Positions 36,601 through 46,681 of a stretch of 64,000 bases of DNA are shown in pieces. Location of the stretch: positions 2,232,001 to 2,296,000 of the forward strand of contig NZ_CP015863.1 in NCBI RefSeq assembly GCF_002163755.1. Direction: 5' to 3'. This DNA comes from Vibrio campbellii CAIM 519 = NBRC 15631 = ATCC 25920 (GTDB lineage Bacteria > Pseudomonadota > Gammaproteobacteria > Enterobacterales > Vibrionaceae). The notes below the pieces were generated by a model. That model saw nothing but the letters and a program-made list of their open reading frames with translations. It searched no databases and had not been told where the DNA came from. Numbering within the stretch: the stretch's first letter is position 1; each line of letters opens with the position of its first letter. A program made the position numbers and the translations under genes.

Positions 36601-37545
36601 TTAGATTAAATCTCGGTCATGAGGTGAGTCCAAATCTAACTCAGGCCCTTTTGGTACGACTTGCGTCGGGTTGATACCCGTATGACTGAAGTAGTAGTGA
36701 CGCTTAATGTGGTAGAAGTCGGTAGTCTCTGCCACACCTTCCACTTGATAAAGCTCTTTCAAATAACCCTGAATATTTGGGTAATCCGCAATGCGTTGTT
36801 TATTACACTTAAAATGACCTACATACACAGCGTCAAAACGAACAAGAGTAGTAAATAGGCGCCAATCCGCTTCGGTGATTTTATTGCCTGCTAGATAACG
36901 ATGCGTTGCAAGGTGAGCATCGATTTTATCCAGTGCGGCAAACAGTGAATCAAACGCTTCTTCATAAGCTTCTTGCGTTGTCGCAAAACCACAACGGTAT
37001 ACGCCATTATTCACGTTCGGATAAATGTAGTCATTCCACTCATCAATCACGCTTTGAAGTTGCTCTGGGTAATAATCATCATGGTTGCCCGTTAATTCAT
37101 TGAACTCGGAGTTGAACATACGGATGATTTCAGACGATTCATTCGACACGATCGTATTGGTCTTTTTGTCCCACAGTACTGGAACGGTAACGCGACCAGT
37201 GTAATTGGACTTGGCTTGAGTGTAGATCTGATGCATTCGGGTGTGACCGAATAGTGGCTCAGGGAGTCCCATTTGCCAGCCTTCACCTAGCATATCTGGA
37301 CACACAACGGTGACGTCAATGTGTTTTTCCAAGCCTTTGAGTTTACGGAAGATCAGTGTGCGATGCGCCCACGGACAAGCGAGTGAAACATACAAATGGT
37401 AACGGCTCGACTCTGGCTGGAACGTTGCATCAGGTTTGTTCTTTATCCAATTGCGAAAGCCTGCATCTTCACGAACAAACTTACCACCGCTTGATTTAGT
37501 TTCGTACCATACGTCGTGCCAAACGCCTTCAACTAACTTACCCAT
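36601..37545 (-). CDS. glutathionyl-hydroquinone reductase (YqjG/ECM4 family)
   Basis: Xi-class glutathione transferase that reduces glutathionyl-hydroquinones. 314 residues from MGKLVEGVWHDVWY. The catalytic Cys lies in SLACPWAHRT, followed by VPVLWDKKTNTIVSNESSEIIR that binds glutathione, and the C-terminal helical domain with a late YFSHTGINPTQVVPKGP block conserved in the family. Single-gene unit between pta and the opp operon. Confidence 0.94.
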   Translation of the reverse strand: MGKLVEGVWHDVWYETKSSGGKFVREDAGFRNWIKNKPDATFQPESSRYHLYVSLACPWAHRTLIFRKLKGLEKHIDVTVVCPDMLGEGWQMGLPEPLFGHTRMHQIYTQAKSNYTGRVTVPVLWDKKTNTIVSNESSEIIRMFNSEFNELTGNHDDYYPEQLQSVIDEWNDYIYPNVNNGVYRCGFATTQEAYEEAFDSLFAALDKIDAHLATHRYLAGNKITEADWRLFTTLVRFDAVYVGHFKCNKQRIADYPNIQGYLKELYQVEGVAETTDFYHIKRHYYFSHTGINPTQVVPKGPELDLDSPHDRDLI

Positions 37546-37668
37546 GACTGCTCTCCTCATATTCTGTTTCTACTATATTAGCGCTTCATGTACAGCTTAG
37601 AATCCGACCATTTAGTCCATCTTGTTCAAGAATTTCGAATGAACTAAAACTAAGAGAAATCGTAGGCA

Positions 37669-37705
37669 TAAAAAAAGCGCGACCCTATAAAAAGGAACCG
37701 CGCTT
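37669..37705 (-). terminator. opp operon terminator
   Basis: AAGCGCG-(17)-CGCGCTT stem followed by seven T on the minus strand, after oppF. Confidence 0.8.
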
Positions 37706-37729
37706 AAGCCCGTCACAGGCCGAATTTAA

Positions 37730-38722
37730 TTACACTGCTACGTGTAGACAAGATACTGCGTGAACGTCTGAACCTTCGATGTGTGGCTTGGTCTTCGCAC
37801 ACTCTTCTGTTGCTTGTGGACAACGAGTACGGAACACACAACCAGAAGGAGGACTAATTGGTGATGGTAGATCACCTTCTAGCATCTGAATCTTCTTGCT
37901 GCGTTCAATTTCTGGGTCCGGAATTGGAACCGCTGACATCAACGCGCGTGTGTATGGGTGCTTTGGATCAGCAAACAATGCTTCCGATTCACCCAGTTCA
38001 ACAGCGTTACCTAGGTACATAACCAATACGCGGTCAGAGATGTGTTTCACCACTGACAAATCGTGCGCGATGAATACCAATGAAAGACCAAGCTCTTTCT
38101 GAAGCTCTTTCAATAGGTTAACTACCTGAGCTTGAATCGATACGTCCAGTGCTGATACAGGTTCGTCACAGATGATCATCTTCGGCTTTAGAATAAGCGC
38201 ACGAGCGATACCAATACGTTGACACTGACCACCTGAGAACTCGTGTGGGTAACGGTTGATAACGTTTGGCAGTAGACCTACCTTCGCCATCATTTCTTTA
38301 ACGCGGTCTTTCACTTCTTGCTTAGTCAGTTCTGGGTAGAACGTCTCTAGCGGCTCAGCGATGATGTCGCCCACTGTCATACGCGGGTTCAAAGAAGCCA
38401 AAGGATCTTGGAAAATCATTTGGATTTCTTTGCGCGTTTCACGGCGTTGGACGTCTTTCATCTTCGTTAGGTCTTGACCTAACCAAACTACTTCGCCATC
38501 TGTTGCTTCAACCAAACCGATGATCGCGCGAGCAAACGTCGATTTACCACAACCAGACTCACCTACTACCCCAAGAGTTTCACCTTCGTAAAGGCGAACG
38601 TTTACGCCGTCTACCGCTTTTAGGCTTGAAGGTTTTGCCCAAGGCCATGCAGATTTTGATGCAATGCTGAAGTGAACTTTCAGATCAGATACATCCAGAA
38701 TTAGTTTTTTGTCTGTACTCAT
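37730..38722 (-). CDS. oppF: oligopeptide ABC transporter ATP-binding protein OppF
   Basis: Second ATPase of the oligopeptide importer, 330 residues from MSTDKKLILDVSDL. Walker A GESGCGKST, signature FSGGQCQRIGIA, Walker B PKMIICDEPVSALD, and the C-terminal oligo_HPY Cys motif (CVFRTRCPQATEEC) that may hold an Fe-S cluster. Start overlaps the oppD stop by four bases. Confidence 0.95.
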   Translation of the reverse strand: MSTDKKLILDVSDLKVHFSIASKSAWPWAKPSSLKAVDGVNVRLYEGETLGVVGESGCGKSTFARAIIGLVEATDGEVVWLGQDLTKMKDVQRRETRKEIQMIFQDPLASLNPRMTVGDIIAEPLETFYPELTKQEVKDRVKEMMAKVGLLPNVINRYPHEFSGGQCQRIGIARALILKPKMIICDEPVSALDVSIQAQVVNLLKELQKELGLSLVFIAHDLSVVKHISDRVLVMYLGNAVELGESEALFADPKHPYTRALMSAVPIPDPEIERSKKIQMLEGDLPSPISPPSGCVFRTRCPQATEECAKTKPHIEGSDVHAVSCLHVAV

Positions 38723-39690
38723 TTGCTCCAAGCCTCCCATTCAGAAAAACATGCACGCTGACGGCCATCACCAAACGGCGTCAGAATTGGTGCTTCACGC
38801 TTACAACGATCCATCACACGGTGGCAGCGATCTTGGTAAGGACAGCCAGGTGGTAGACGAAGCAAGTTAGGCGGGTTACCAGGAATCGTTGGTAGAATCT
38901 CGCCTTCTGTATCCAGACGAGGAATCGCCTTCAATAGACCTTCCGCGTAAGGGTGGCTTGGGTTGTAGAAGATTTCGTTCACAGTGCCGTACTCCATGGT
39001 ACGACCTGCGTACATCACTAGCACTTTGTCACATGAACCCGCTACGACACCAAGGTCGTGCGTGATCATGATGATTGCAGTGTTGAACTCAGATTTCAGT
39101 TCGTTCAGCAGATCCATGATCTGAGCTTGAACCATAACGTCCAATGCCGTCGTTGGCTCATCCGCAATAAGCAGTTTTGGACGACACAGCAGCGCCATTG
39201 CGATCATTACACGCTGACGCATACCACCCGAGAACTCGTGTGGGTACATGGTGATACGCTTACGAGCTTCTGGGATTTTTACTGCTTCAAGCATGCGAAC
39301 CGACTCTTCGAACGCTTCTGCTTTACCCATACCTTTGTGCAGCATCAGTACTTCCATCAGCTGATCGCTCACTTTCATGTATGGGTTAAGAGACGTCATC
39401 GGGTCTTGGAAGATCATAGCGATCTGTTCCGCACGAACCTTGTTCAGCTCTTTTTCTGGAAGGTTAAGAATCTCATTACCTTCGAATTTCGCACTACCAG
39501 AGATAATACCGTTCTTAGCCAGTAGACCCATGATTGCGAATACAGTTTGTGACTTACCTGAACCAGACTCACCTACGATACCTAGGGTTTCACCTTGATT
39601 CAGAGAGAAGTTCAAATCGTTTACTGCGGTTACGATACCATCTTGTGTGGTAAATTCGACACGCAGATCTTCGACATCTAATAAACTCAT
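38719..39690 (-). CDS. oppD: oligopeptide ABC transporter ATP-binding protein OppD
   Basis: First ATPase of the oligopeptide importer, 323 residues. Walker A GESGSGKSQ, signature FSGGMRQRVMIA, Walker B PKLLIADEPTTALD, and C-terminal oligo_HPY motif with Cys (CPYQDRCHRVMDRC). I chose the second of two adjacent ATG codons, for better spacing from GGAAG. Confidence 0.95.
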   Translation of the reverse strand: MSLLDVEDLRVEFTTQDGIVTAVNDLNFSLNQGETLGIVGESGSGKSQTVFAIMGLLAKNGIISGSAKFEGNEILNLPEKELNKVRAEQIAMIFQDPMTSLNPYMKVSDQLMEVLMLHKGMGKAEAFEESVRMLEAVKIPEARKRITMYPHEFSGGMRQRVMIAMALLCRPKLLIADEPTTALDVMVQAQIMDLLNELKSEFNTAIIMITHDLGVVAGSCDKVLVMYAGRTMEYGTVNEIFYNPSHPYAEGLLKAIPRLDTEGEILPTIPGNPPNLLRLPPGCPYQDRCHRVMDRCKREAPILTPFGDGRQRACFSEWEAWSK

Positions 39691-39720
39691 CATTGCTTCC
39701 TTTATTCTTTCTATTTTTAA

Positions 39721-40623
39721 TTATCTGTCTTTTGGATCCAGCGCATCGCGCAGACCGTCACCAACGTAGTTGAAGCAGAATAGAGTCACAACCATGAATG
39801 CTGCTGGGAAGGCCAGCTGCCAAATTGCCACTTCCATTGTTTGCGAACCTTCTTGTAGAAGTGCGCCCCAACTTGTCATTGGTTCCTGTACACCAAGACC
39901 AAGGAATGAAAGGAATGATTCGGTCAGAATCATGCTTGGGATAAGTAGTGTTGAGTAAACCGCTACGATACCCAGTACGTTTGGAACGATGTGGCGAGTG
40001 ATGATCTTCCACTTGCTCACCCCACAAACGTGTGCCGCTTCAATAAATTCTTTACTACGTAGACTTAGCGTTTGACCACGTACGATACGAGCCATATCTA
40101 GCCACGCAATAGCACCGATAGCGACGAAGATAAGAACGATGTTACGGCCGAAGAATGTTACCAGTACGATAACTAGGAACATGAACGGAACCGCGTATAG
40201 GATTTCAAGAATACGCATCATGATACGGTCAACTTTACCGCCAATGAAGCCAGAAGCCGCACCGTAAAGCGTACCAATCACAACCGCAACCAATGCACCT
40301 AAAACACCAACCATCAGAGAGATACGACCGCCAATCAGCGTACGTACGTAAAGGTCACGACCTAAGCTATCAGTACCGAACCAGTGTTCAGCACTTGGAC
40401 CGACGTGCATTGCATACCAGTCTGTATCATCAAATGTGTAAGGTGCCAACATTGGCAGGAAGATTACCGCAAGGGTCATCAATGTAAGAATGAACAAACT
40501 CACCATTGCCGCTTTGTTACGCATAAAGCGGATACGGGCGTCTTGCCACAAACTACGGCCTTCAACTTCCAGGTTCTCTGCAAATTTCTCGACCGCTTCA
40601 AGATTCTCTTTTTTCGTTAACAT
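39721..40623 (-). CDS. oppC: oligopeptide ABC transporter permease OppC
   Basis: Inner-membrane permease, about 300 residues. MLTKKENLEAVEKFAENLEV, a cytoplasmic N-terminal helix, then six membrane segments with the EAA-type loop EAAHVCGVSKWKIITRHIVPN that contacts the ATPase. I prefer the ATG at 40623 because AGGGAAG lies too close to the one at 40629. Lies between oppB and oppD. Confidence 0.95.
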   Translation of the reverse strand: MLTKKENLEAVEKFAENLEVEGRSLWQDARIRFMRNKAAMVSLFILTLMTLAVIFLPMLAPYTFDDTDWYAMHVGPSAEHWFGTDSLGRDLYVRTLIGGRISLMVGVLGALVAVVIGTLYGAASGFIGGKVDRIMMRILEILYAVPFMFLVIVLVTFFGRNIVLIFVAIGAIAWLDMARIVRGQTLSLRSKEFIEAAHVCGVSKWKIITRHIVPNVLGIVAVYSTLLIPSMILTESFLSFLGLGVQEPMTSWGALLQEGSQTMEVAIWQLAFPAAFMVVTLFCFNYVGDGLRDALDPKDR

Positions 40624-40638
40624 AACCATACTTCCCTG

Positions 40639-41559
40639 TTAGTAGCGAATTTTCGGGTCAATCATTGCTAGCAGAATATCAACGATAGCGTTGAACAAGA
40701 TGAATAGGAAACCAATCAGAATGGTTACACCCATTACTAGCGAGTAGTCACGGTTAAAGGCTGCGTTTACGAACAGCTTACCGATACCTGGCAGACCGAA
40801 GATGGTCTCTACAACTACCGAGCCGGTAATAATGCCGACAAACGCAGGTCCCATGTAAGACACTACAGGAAGCAGAGCTGGTTTTAATGCGTGTTTCAGG
40901 ATGATGTAACGGTAGCTTAGACCTTTCGCACGGGCAGTACGGATAAAGTTACTGTTCAATGTCTCGATCATTGAACCACGAGTGATACGAGCAAACGTGG
41001 CGACATAGAGAAGGGACATTGCAAGTACAGGTAAAACAAGGTATTTGGCTGAACCATCTAACCAACCACCAGCAGGAAGAAGGTTGAAATGTAACGAGAA
41101 AGCGTAGATCAATGCAGGTGCCAGTACGAAAGATGGCATCACAACACCAAGCATTGCAGTGGACATGATTGCATAGTCAATCCAGGTGTTTTGCTTGAGA
41201 GCAGCAATTGTACCTACAGTCACCCCCATAATTACCGTAAAAATAAAGGCTATAAAACCAACTTTAGCGGATACAGGAAGCGCAGCAGAGATAAGCTCGT
41301 TTACAGAATAATCCAGATATTTAAATGAAGGGCCAAAATCGCCTTGTAATATGTTAGTCAAATACGTGGTGTACTGCTCAAACACAGGCTTATCTAAGCC
41401 GTATTTTGCTTCAATGTTTGCCATAACTTCTGGCGGTAAAGCGCGTTCACTGGAAAACGGATTCCCGGGAGCGAAACGCATAAGAAAGAAAGATACGGTG
41501 ATCAAAACCAACATGGTTGGGATCGCTTCAAATATCCTTTTTGCGATGAATTTAAGCAT
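40639..41559 (-). CDS. oppB: oligopeptide ABC transporter permease OppB
   Basis: Inner-membrane permease, 306 residues. It begins MLKFIAKRIFEAIPTMLVLI, has six membrane segments and the EAA-type loop RTARAKGLSYRYIILKHAL. It follows oppA by about 107 bases, a gap that often allows binding-protein excess over the permease. Confidence 0.95.
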   Translation of the reverse strand: MLKFIAKRIFEAIPTMLVLITVSFFLMRFAPGNPFSSERALPPEVMANIEAKYGLDKPVFEQYTTYLTNILQGDFGPSFKYLDYSVNELISAALPVSAKVGFIAFIFTVIMGVTVGTIAALKQNTWIDYAIMSTAMLGVVMPSFVLAPALIYAFSLHFNLLPAGGWLDGSAKYLVLPVLAMSLLYVATFARITRGSMIETLNSNFIRTARAKGLSYRYIILKHALKPALLPVVSYMGPAFVGIITGSVVVETIFGLPGIGKLFVNAAFNRDYSLVMGVTILIGFLFILFNAIVDILLAMIDPKIRY

Positions 41560-41665
41560 AAACTCACTCTTTCAGTCTGTGACGGTTAAAAGTTAATGAT
41601 AGGCCCCACACGCCCTTTTACAGGATGTGTGGAACCTTGTTCTTATAGTCTAGAAATGACTTTAA

Positions 41666-43300
41666 TTAGTCTGCTTTGATGTAAAGATCTTTGGTGTAGA
41701 TCATTTCTTGCGCATTATTGGAAGGGAAGCCACCAACGTGAGGGTTAAGTAAACGAGTCTTCACGTATTGATAAATAGGAGCAATTGGCATTTCTTTTGC
41801 CATTAGTTTTTCAGCGTCTAAATAAAACTTAGTGCGCTCTTCTTCTGAAGTTGAGTGGAAGGCATTATCGATCAGTGTATCGTAATCATTATTACCCCAG
41901 TGCTGACCAGCGCTCGTATTGTCACTTGTCATCAGTGTCAAAAATGTGGAGGCTTCATTGTAATCACCACACCATCCCGCACGGGCTACCTCAAAATCAC
42001 CAGTCTTCGTAGAAGATAAGTACGTTTTCCACTCTTGGTTTTCTAAAGTAACTTTCAAGCCTAATGTCTTTTTCCACATGGAGCCAAGTGCGACGGCAAG
42101 TTTTTTGTGGTTTTCATCTGTGTTATACAGGAATGTAAACTCTAAGGGATTATCTTTACCATATCCTGCTTCGGCTAGCAGTCGTGAGGCTTCTGCGTTG
42201 CGCTCTTTTTGCGTCATCCTACCATATGCTGGCAATTCAGGATCAAAGCCTGCTGTTATCTCAGGTGTTAAGAAATACGCTGGCTTTTGTCCTTGTCCCA
42301 TAATAGCATTCGTTACGATATCACGATCAATCGCATAAGAAATTGCTTTGCGAACACGAGAGTCGTTAAACGGCTTTTTCTTAGTGTTAAATATGTAGTA
42401 ATAACTACACAGACTGCCAACAACGGACAGATCTTCTGGGTGCTGTTTTTGCATGCGCTTAAAGTGTTCAATCGGCAAATCATCTGTGAAGTCAATCTCG
42501 CCAGACAAGAAGCGATTCATTTCCGCATTTTGATTTTCTATCGGTAGGAACGTTACTTTATCAATCACAGACTTGTCGTTATCCCAGTACTGCACGTTGC
42601 GCTTCAGAACCATACGCTCGTTTACGACCCACTTATCAAGTTCGTAAGCACCGTTACCAACAAAATGACCAGGCTTAGTCCATTGATCACCGTATTTCTC
42701 GATCGTCGCCTTGTGAACTGGCTTCATTGAAGTGTGACCTACCATCATCACAAAATAAGGCACAGCAGTTTCAAGTTCAACAACTAGTGTGTGCGCATCT
42801 ACCGCCTTAACACCTAGAGTACTTTTTTCTTTTTTACCTTCGATAATTTCTTTAGCATTGACCATCTTGGTAAACTCCATGTACCAAGCATATGGAGAGG
42901 CTGTAGCAGGATCGACAAAGCGCTGCCAACTGTATACAAAATCTTGTGCTGTTACAGGATCGCCGTTAGACCACTTTGCATCTTTGCGTAAATGAAAAGT
43001 AAATGTCTGGTTATCTGTTGTCTCCCAACTCTCTGCTACACCAGGAATTGTATTGCCATCACCGTCTTGGTTAACAAGGCCTTCAAGAAGGTCGCGAATC
43101 ACATGAGATTCAGGTACTCCAGACGACTTATGTGGATCAATCGTAGCCACTTCAGTTCCGTTACCACGAACGATTTCTTGTTTTTCAGCTAGTTTAATGC
43201 CTGCCGGAACGTCAGCAGCGAAAGCGGTAGTAGTAGAAGAGGCAGCCACTGCCAGACCAGCACCTAGAAGAAGGGCTTTGGTGATTTTATTCTTGTACAT
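41666..43300 (-). CDS. oppA: periplasmic oligopeptide-binding protein OppA
   Basis: 544-residue extracytoplasmic binding protein of the SBP_bac_5 family. The start MYKNKITKALLLGAG at 43300 opens a signal peptide ending TTTAFA before ADVPAG. WVDPATASPYAWY-type and YAIDRDIVTNA motifs are visible. The codons are less biased than those of the downstream opp genes. First gene of oppABCDF. Confidence 0.95.
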   Translation of the reverse strand: MYKNKITKALLLGAGLAVAASSTTTAFAADVPAGIKLAEKQEIVRGNGTEVATIDPHKSSGVPESHVIRDLLEGLVNQDGDGNTIPGVAESWETTDNQTFTFHLRKDAKWSNGDPVTAQDFVYSWQRFVDPATASPYAWYMEFTKMVNAKEIIEGKKEKSTLGVKAVDAHTLVVELETAVPYFVMMVGHTSMKPVHKATIEKYGDQWTKPGHFVGNGAYELDKWVVNERMVLKRNVQYWDNDKSVIDKVTFLPIENQNAEMNRFLSGEIDFTDDLPIEHFKRMQKQHPEDLSVVGSLCSYYYIFNTKKKPFNDSRVRKAISYAIDRDIVTNAIMGQGQKPAYFLTPEITAGFDPELPAYGRMTQKERNAEASRLLAEAGYGKDNPLEFTFLYNTDENHKKLAVALGSMWKKTLGLKVTLENQEWKTYLSSTKTGDFEVARAGWCGDYNEASTFLTLMTSDNTSAGQHWGNNDYDTLIDNAFHSTSEEERTKFYLDAEKLMAKEMPIAPIYQYVKTRLLNPHVGGFPSNNAQEMIYTKDLYIKAD

Positions 43301-43861
43301 GCGTAAAACTCCAAGTTTTTCATTAGCATCCATGACTTCTCTGCAAGGGACTGGAACGGTCAGTATTTTAGAAGTTTTTAGTGCACTTTTTGAGCACAAA
43401 ATTCTGAATCCTTGCAAAGACTGCGGCACACATTAGCAACCATTGAAGTAATTTGCAATAAAGAGGTAGCAAAAAAACTAATAATTCTGTAAATAGTGCA
43501 CATATTTAGCAATAAATACCGCAATGAAAGTATTGAATAGAGAAATACTGATTCACTCGCTTATTTGACAGGTGAAACTTTCGATAAATCTAATTTCAAA
43601 CTTATTCATAGCATCTTATGCTAGATATATGTAAAAAATTTAACATTTATGACACATTGAGTCTAATAAATAATTGCATATATTCCGTTAGATATTTTTT
43701 ATTGTGAACAAGGTCACCGAGAGGAGAAAGAAAGGAAAGGTGGTGATTTTGAAGGCAAATCACAGAAGGAAATATAGGCTGTTTCAGCTCTAAAAAAAGA
43801 AAAAACCAGACGTTATTAACATCTGGCTTTGAAAGGGTTGTTAGCAGAATAAAAAACTGCC
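43301..43861. other. opp upstream spacer
   Basis: A 561-base AT-rich region with the opp promoter and, at its right, the moaE terminator. I see no gene. No operator is confidently recognised. Confidence 0.45.
43800..43831 (-). terminator. moa operon terminator
   Basis: AGCCAGATG-(7)-CGTCTGGTT stem followed by T residues on the minus strand, after moaE. Confidence 0.85.
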
Positions 43862-44317
43862 CTACTTTTCCCAGCGCTGTGCAGCTTGATGATCGGTATC
43901 GCGTGACTCAATCCAGCGGTTCTCACTGGTTGTGCGCTCTTTTTTCCAAAATGGCGCTTTGGTCTTTAGGAAGTCCATGATGAACTCACAAGCATCAAAC
44001 GCCGCACCACGGTGTGCACTAGAAACACCAACAAACACAATTTGGTCACCCGTGTCGAGATCCCCAACACGGTGAATAACGCGAACACCTAGCAGAGGCC
44101 AACGTGTTTCCGCCTCATCACAAATGTCGCTCAGGCTTTTCTCCGTCATACCCGGATAATGCTCTAGGTGAAGACCAATCACGTTGTCGCCAAGGTTCAT
44201 ATCACGAACTTTACCGATGAAGGTCACTACCGCACCAGAGGCGGTACCTTCTGATAGACGTTGGTATTCTTGATCAACCGAAAAGTCTTCAGCTTGTACA
44301 GAAACGCGAGGATCCAT
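43862..44317 (-). CDS. moaE: molybdopterin synthase catalytic subunit MoaE
   Basis: With MoaD, inserts the dithiolene sulfurs to form molybdopterin. 151 residues; GKVRDMNLG, LEHYPGMTEKSL, HRVGDLDTGD and LKTKAPFWKKE (with the active-site Lys residues) are visible. One base separates it from moaD. Confidence 0.96.
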   Translation of the reverse strand: MDPRVSVQAEDFSVDQEYQRLSEGTASGAVVTFIGKVRDMNLGDNVIGLHLEHYPGMTEKSLSDICDEAETRWPLLGVRVIHRVGDLDTGDQIVFVGVSSAHRGAAFDACEFIMDFLKTKAPFWKKERTTSENRWIESRDTDHQAAQRWEK

Positions 44318-44318
44318 A

Positions 44319-44576
44319 TTAGCCCCCTGTTACTGGTGGGAAGAAGGCAACTTCGTCGCCCGCTTTCACTTCAGTATCCAAAGGTACGATAGACTGGTTT
44401 ACCGCAGCCAGTAACTTGCCTGGCTCTAGCGCTAAATCCCATTTACCTTCTTGATCTGCACCAGTTTCGACCAAATGTGCACGAATCGCTTCAACATTGC
44501 TGAACTGCTCTTCGAGTTCTAAGCCATCGATACCAACAAGCTCACGCGTTTGAGCAAAGAAAAGTACTTTAATCAT
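44319..44576 (-). CDS. moaD: molybdopterin synthase sulfur carrier MoaD
   Basis: Ubiquitin-fold sulfur carrier, 85 residues. It ends with the essential Gly-Gly (FFPPVTGG) that is thiocarboxylated. Overlaps the moaC stop by one base. Confidence 0.96.
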   Translation of the reverse strand: MIKVLFFAQTRELVGIDGLELEEQFSNVEAIRAHLVETGADQEGKWDLALEPGKLLAAVNQSIVPLDTEVKAGDEVAFFPPVTGG

Positions 44577-45052
44577 TATTCCGCCTTGAAGTGACCCGAT
44601 TTTCCGCCTGTCTTCTCAAGAAGACGAACTTGGCCAATAACCATGTCTTTTTGCACTGCTTTACACATATCGTAAATCGTCAGAGCCGCCACAGAAGCAG
44701 CCGTTAGTGCTTCCATCTCGACACCGGTTTTGCCTGCAAGCTTACACACAGACTCGATACGTACTTTGTTTTCTGCTTCGATGGCTTCCAGTTGAACTTC
44801 AACCTTAGAAAGCAGCAGAGGATGACAAAGCGGGATAAGATCCCAAGCTTTCTTCGCGGCTTGGATGCCAGCGATGCGAGCTGTGGCGAACACATCACCT
44901 TTGTGGTGCTGGCCAGACACGATCAATTGCAACGTTTCTGGAGCCATGTGTACGAATGCTTCAGCACGCGCTTCACGTACCGTTTCCGCTTTTGCGGACA
45001 CGTCGACCATGTTAGCTTCGCCAGACGCGTTGATATGGGTAAATTGGGTCAT
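44576..45052 (-). CDS. moaC: cyclic pyranopterin monophosphate synthase MoaC
   Basis: Completes cyclic pyranopterin monophosphate formation after MoaA. 158 residues with MVDVSAKAETVREA, IPLCHPLLLSKVEV and KTGVEMEALTAAS, all family signatures. Between moaB and moaD. Confidence 0.96.
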   Translation of the reverse strand: MTQFTHINASGEANMVDVSAKAETVREARAEAFVHMAPETLQLIVSGQHHKGDVFATARIAGIQAAKKAWDLIPLCHPLLLSKVEVQLEAIEAENKVRIESVCKLAGKTGVEMEALTAASVAALTIYDMCKAVQKDMVIGQVRLLEKTGGKSGHFKAE

Positions 45053-45078
45053 TGTTTTTCCTTCGCTTTTAGGAAAGG

Positions 45079-45591
45079 TTATACAGATAGGTGTGGCATA
45101 AAGTTACAAGGACGGTGACTTGCATCTAGCTGTTGCTTGATGATCTTCGTCCAACCTGTACGACATGCACCAGTAGAACCTGGCATTGCGAAAATAACCG
45201 TGTGGTTAGCAAAGCCTGCAATTGCGCGAGATTGGATCGTTGAAGTACCGATCTCTTCGTAAGAAACCAAACGGAACAACTCACCAAAACCTTCTACTTC
45301 TTTATCAAACAGAGGCTTAAGTGCTTCTGGCGTGCTGTCACGTGAAGTGAAACCTGTACCGCCAGTGATCATGATTGCTTGTACGTTTTCGTCAGCAATC
45401 CACTGAGAAACGATCGCGCGGATCTTGTACATGTCATCGATAACGATTTGTTTATCAACAACGTTGTGACCCGCTTCTTTCGCTTGTTCAACTAGGTAGC
45501 CACCAGAAGTGTCGTTTTCTTCAGTACGAGTGTCAGATACCGTTAGAACGGCAATGTTTGCAGGTTGAAATTTGCTTTCAGCGTGACCCAT
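45079..45591 (-). CDS. moaB: molybdopterin adenylyltransferase-like MoaB
   Basis: MoaB/MogA-fold protein, 170 residues. TVSDTRTEENDTSGGYL and MITGGTGFTSRD are the MPT-binding motifs. In E. coli MoaB's role is less clear than MogA's. Part of the moaABCDE cluster. Confidence 0.95.
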   Translation of the reverse strand: MGHAESKFQPANIAVLTVSDTRTEENDTSGGYLVEQAKEAGHNVVDKQIVIDDMYKIRAIVSQWIADENVQAIMITGGTGFTSRDSTPEALKPLFDKEVEGFGELFRLVSYEEIGTSTIQSRAIAGFANHTVIFAMPGSTGACRTGWTKIIKQQLDASHRPCNFMPHLSV

Positions 45592-45691
45592 TTGTTCACC
45601 TATTCTCTAAGTTTGCTTTGATACGTAAGGTATCGATTCTGAAAAAATCATCAGAAGCCACGTCAGCTCCCGATGTAAAATCTGATTGGAA

Positions 45692-46681
45692 TTAGCCGCC
45701 GATAGACGCAAGATGTGGCGTCATACCTGTATTGCCATCGTGCAAGAAGTGACTAACGGATTTCGTTTGCAGTTGCGCTTGAATACGTTCAATCAATTCA
45801 TTTTCTTGCTCGTCACGTTCTAACAGGTCTCGCAATTCCACGCCATGATCACCAAACAGGCATAAATGCAGTTTACCCATAGCCGATACACGAAGTCGGT
45901 TACAGCTCTCACAGAAGTCTTTTTCGTACGGCATGATCAAGCCAATTTCACCCTTGTAATCTGGATGAACGAAAACTTGAGCAGGGCCATCGTTGTGAGA
46001 ACGAACTTTAAGTAACCAACCATTGGCAATTAATTGATTGCGAATAGCGACACCAGAAACATGGTGCTTAGCAAACAGATCATCCATTTCTCCCGTCTGC
46101 ATTAACTCAATAAAACGCAGTTGGATAGGACGATCTTTTATCCAGTTAAGGAAAGCAGGCAGCTCGTTGTGGTTGAGGTCTTTCATCAGCACCACGTTGA
46201 CTTTGACTTGCTCATAACCCACTTCGAACGCACGTTCGATACCATTCATCACCTCGGTGAACTTATTTTCACCAGTGATTTGATGGAACATACGTGGGTC
46301 CAGGCTATCCACACTCACGTTGATGTGCGTAAGGCCAGCTTCACGCCAATCTGCAACTTGCTTCGCCATGCGGTAACCATTCGTCGTTGTGGCGACTTTT
46401 TTGATACCCGGCGTGGTTGCAACTGAGTGAATAATGTCAGTAAAGTCTTTGCGTAAACTCGGCTCACCACCGGTGATACGTACCTTTGAGGTACCACAAT
46501 CTGCAAACGCTTTTACGACACGTTTGATCTCAGGTAGAGATAAGAAAGACGAGTTTTTATTGCCCGATGGCTTGTAGCCGTCAGGAAGGCAATAGGTACA
46601 TTTGAAATTACATACGTCGGTCACAGACAGACGCAAGTAATAGAACTTACGATGAAATTTGTCTTCGAATTGTTGCGCCAC
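45692..46681 (-). CDS. moaA: GTP 3',8-cyclase MoaA
   Basis: Radical SAM enzyme for the first step of molybdenum-cofactor synthesis. GTG start at 46681 (MAQQFEDKFHRKF), just after GGAAAGGTG; 329 residues. N-terminal cluster motif CNFKCTYC and the C-terminal cluster CESC-x11-C (CESCNRLRVSAMGKLHLC). It ends with Gly-Gly (SIGG), as the MoaA family requires. The upstream in-frame TTG at 46696 is unlikely. Confidence 0.95.
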   Translation of the reverse strand: MAQQFEDKFHRKFYYLRLSVTDVCNFKCTYCLPDGYKPSGNKNSSFLSLPEIKRVVKAFADCGTSKVRITGGEPSLRKDFTDIIHSVATTPGIKKVATTTNGYRMAKQVADWREAGLTHINVSVDSLDPRMFHQITGENKFTEVMNGIERAFEVGYEQVKVNVVLMKDLNHNELPAFLNWIKDRPIQLRFIELMQTGEMDDLFAKHHVSGVAIRNQLIANGWLLKVRSHNDGPAQVFVHPDYKGEIGLIMPYEKDFCESCNRLRVSAMGKLHLCLFGDHGVELRDLLERDEQENELIERIQAQLQTKSVSHFLHDGNTGMTPHLASIGG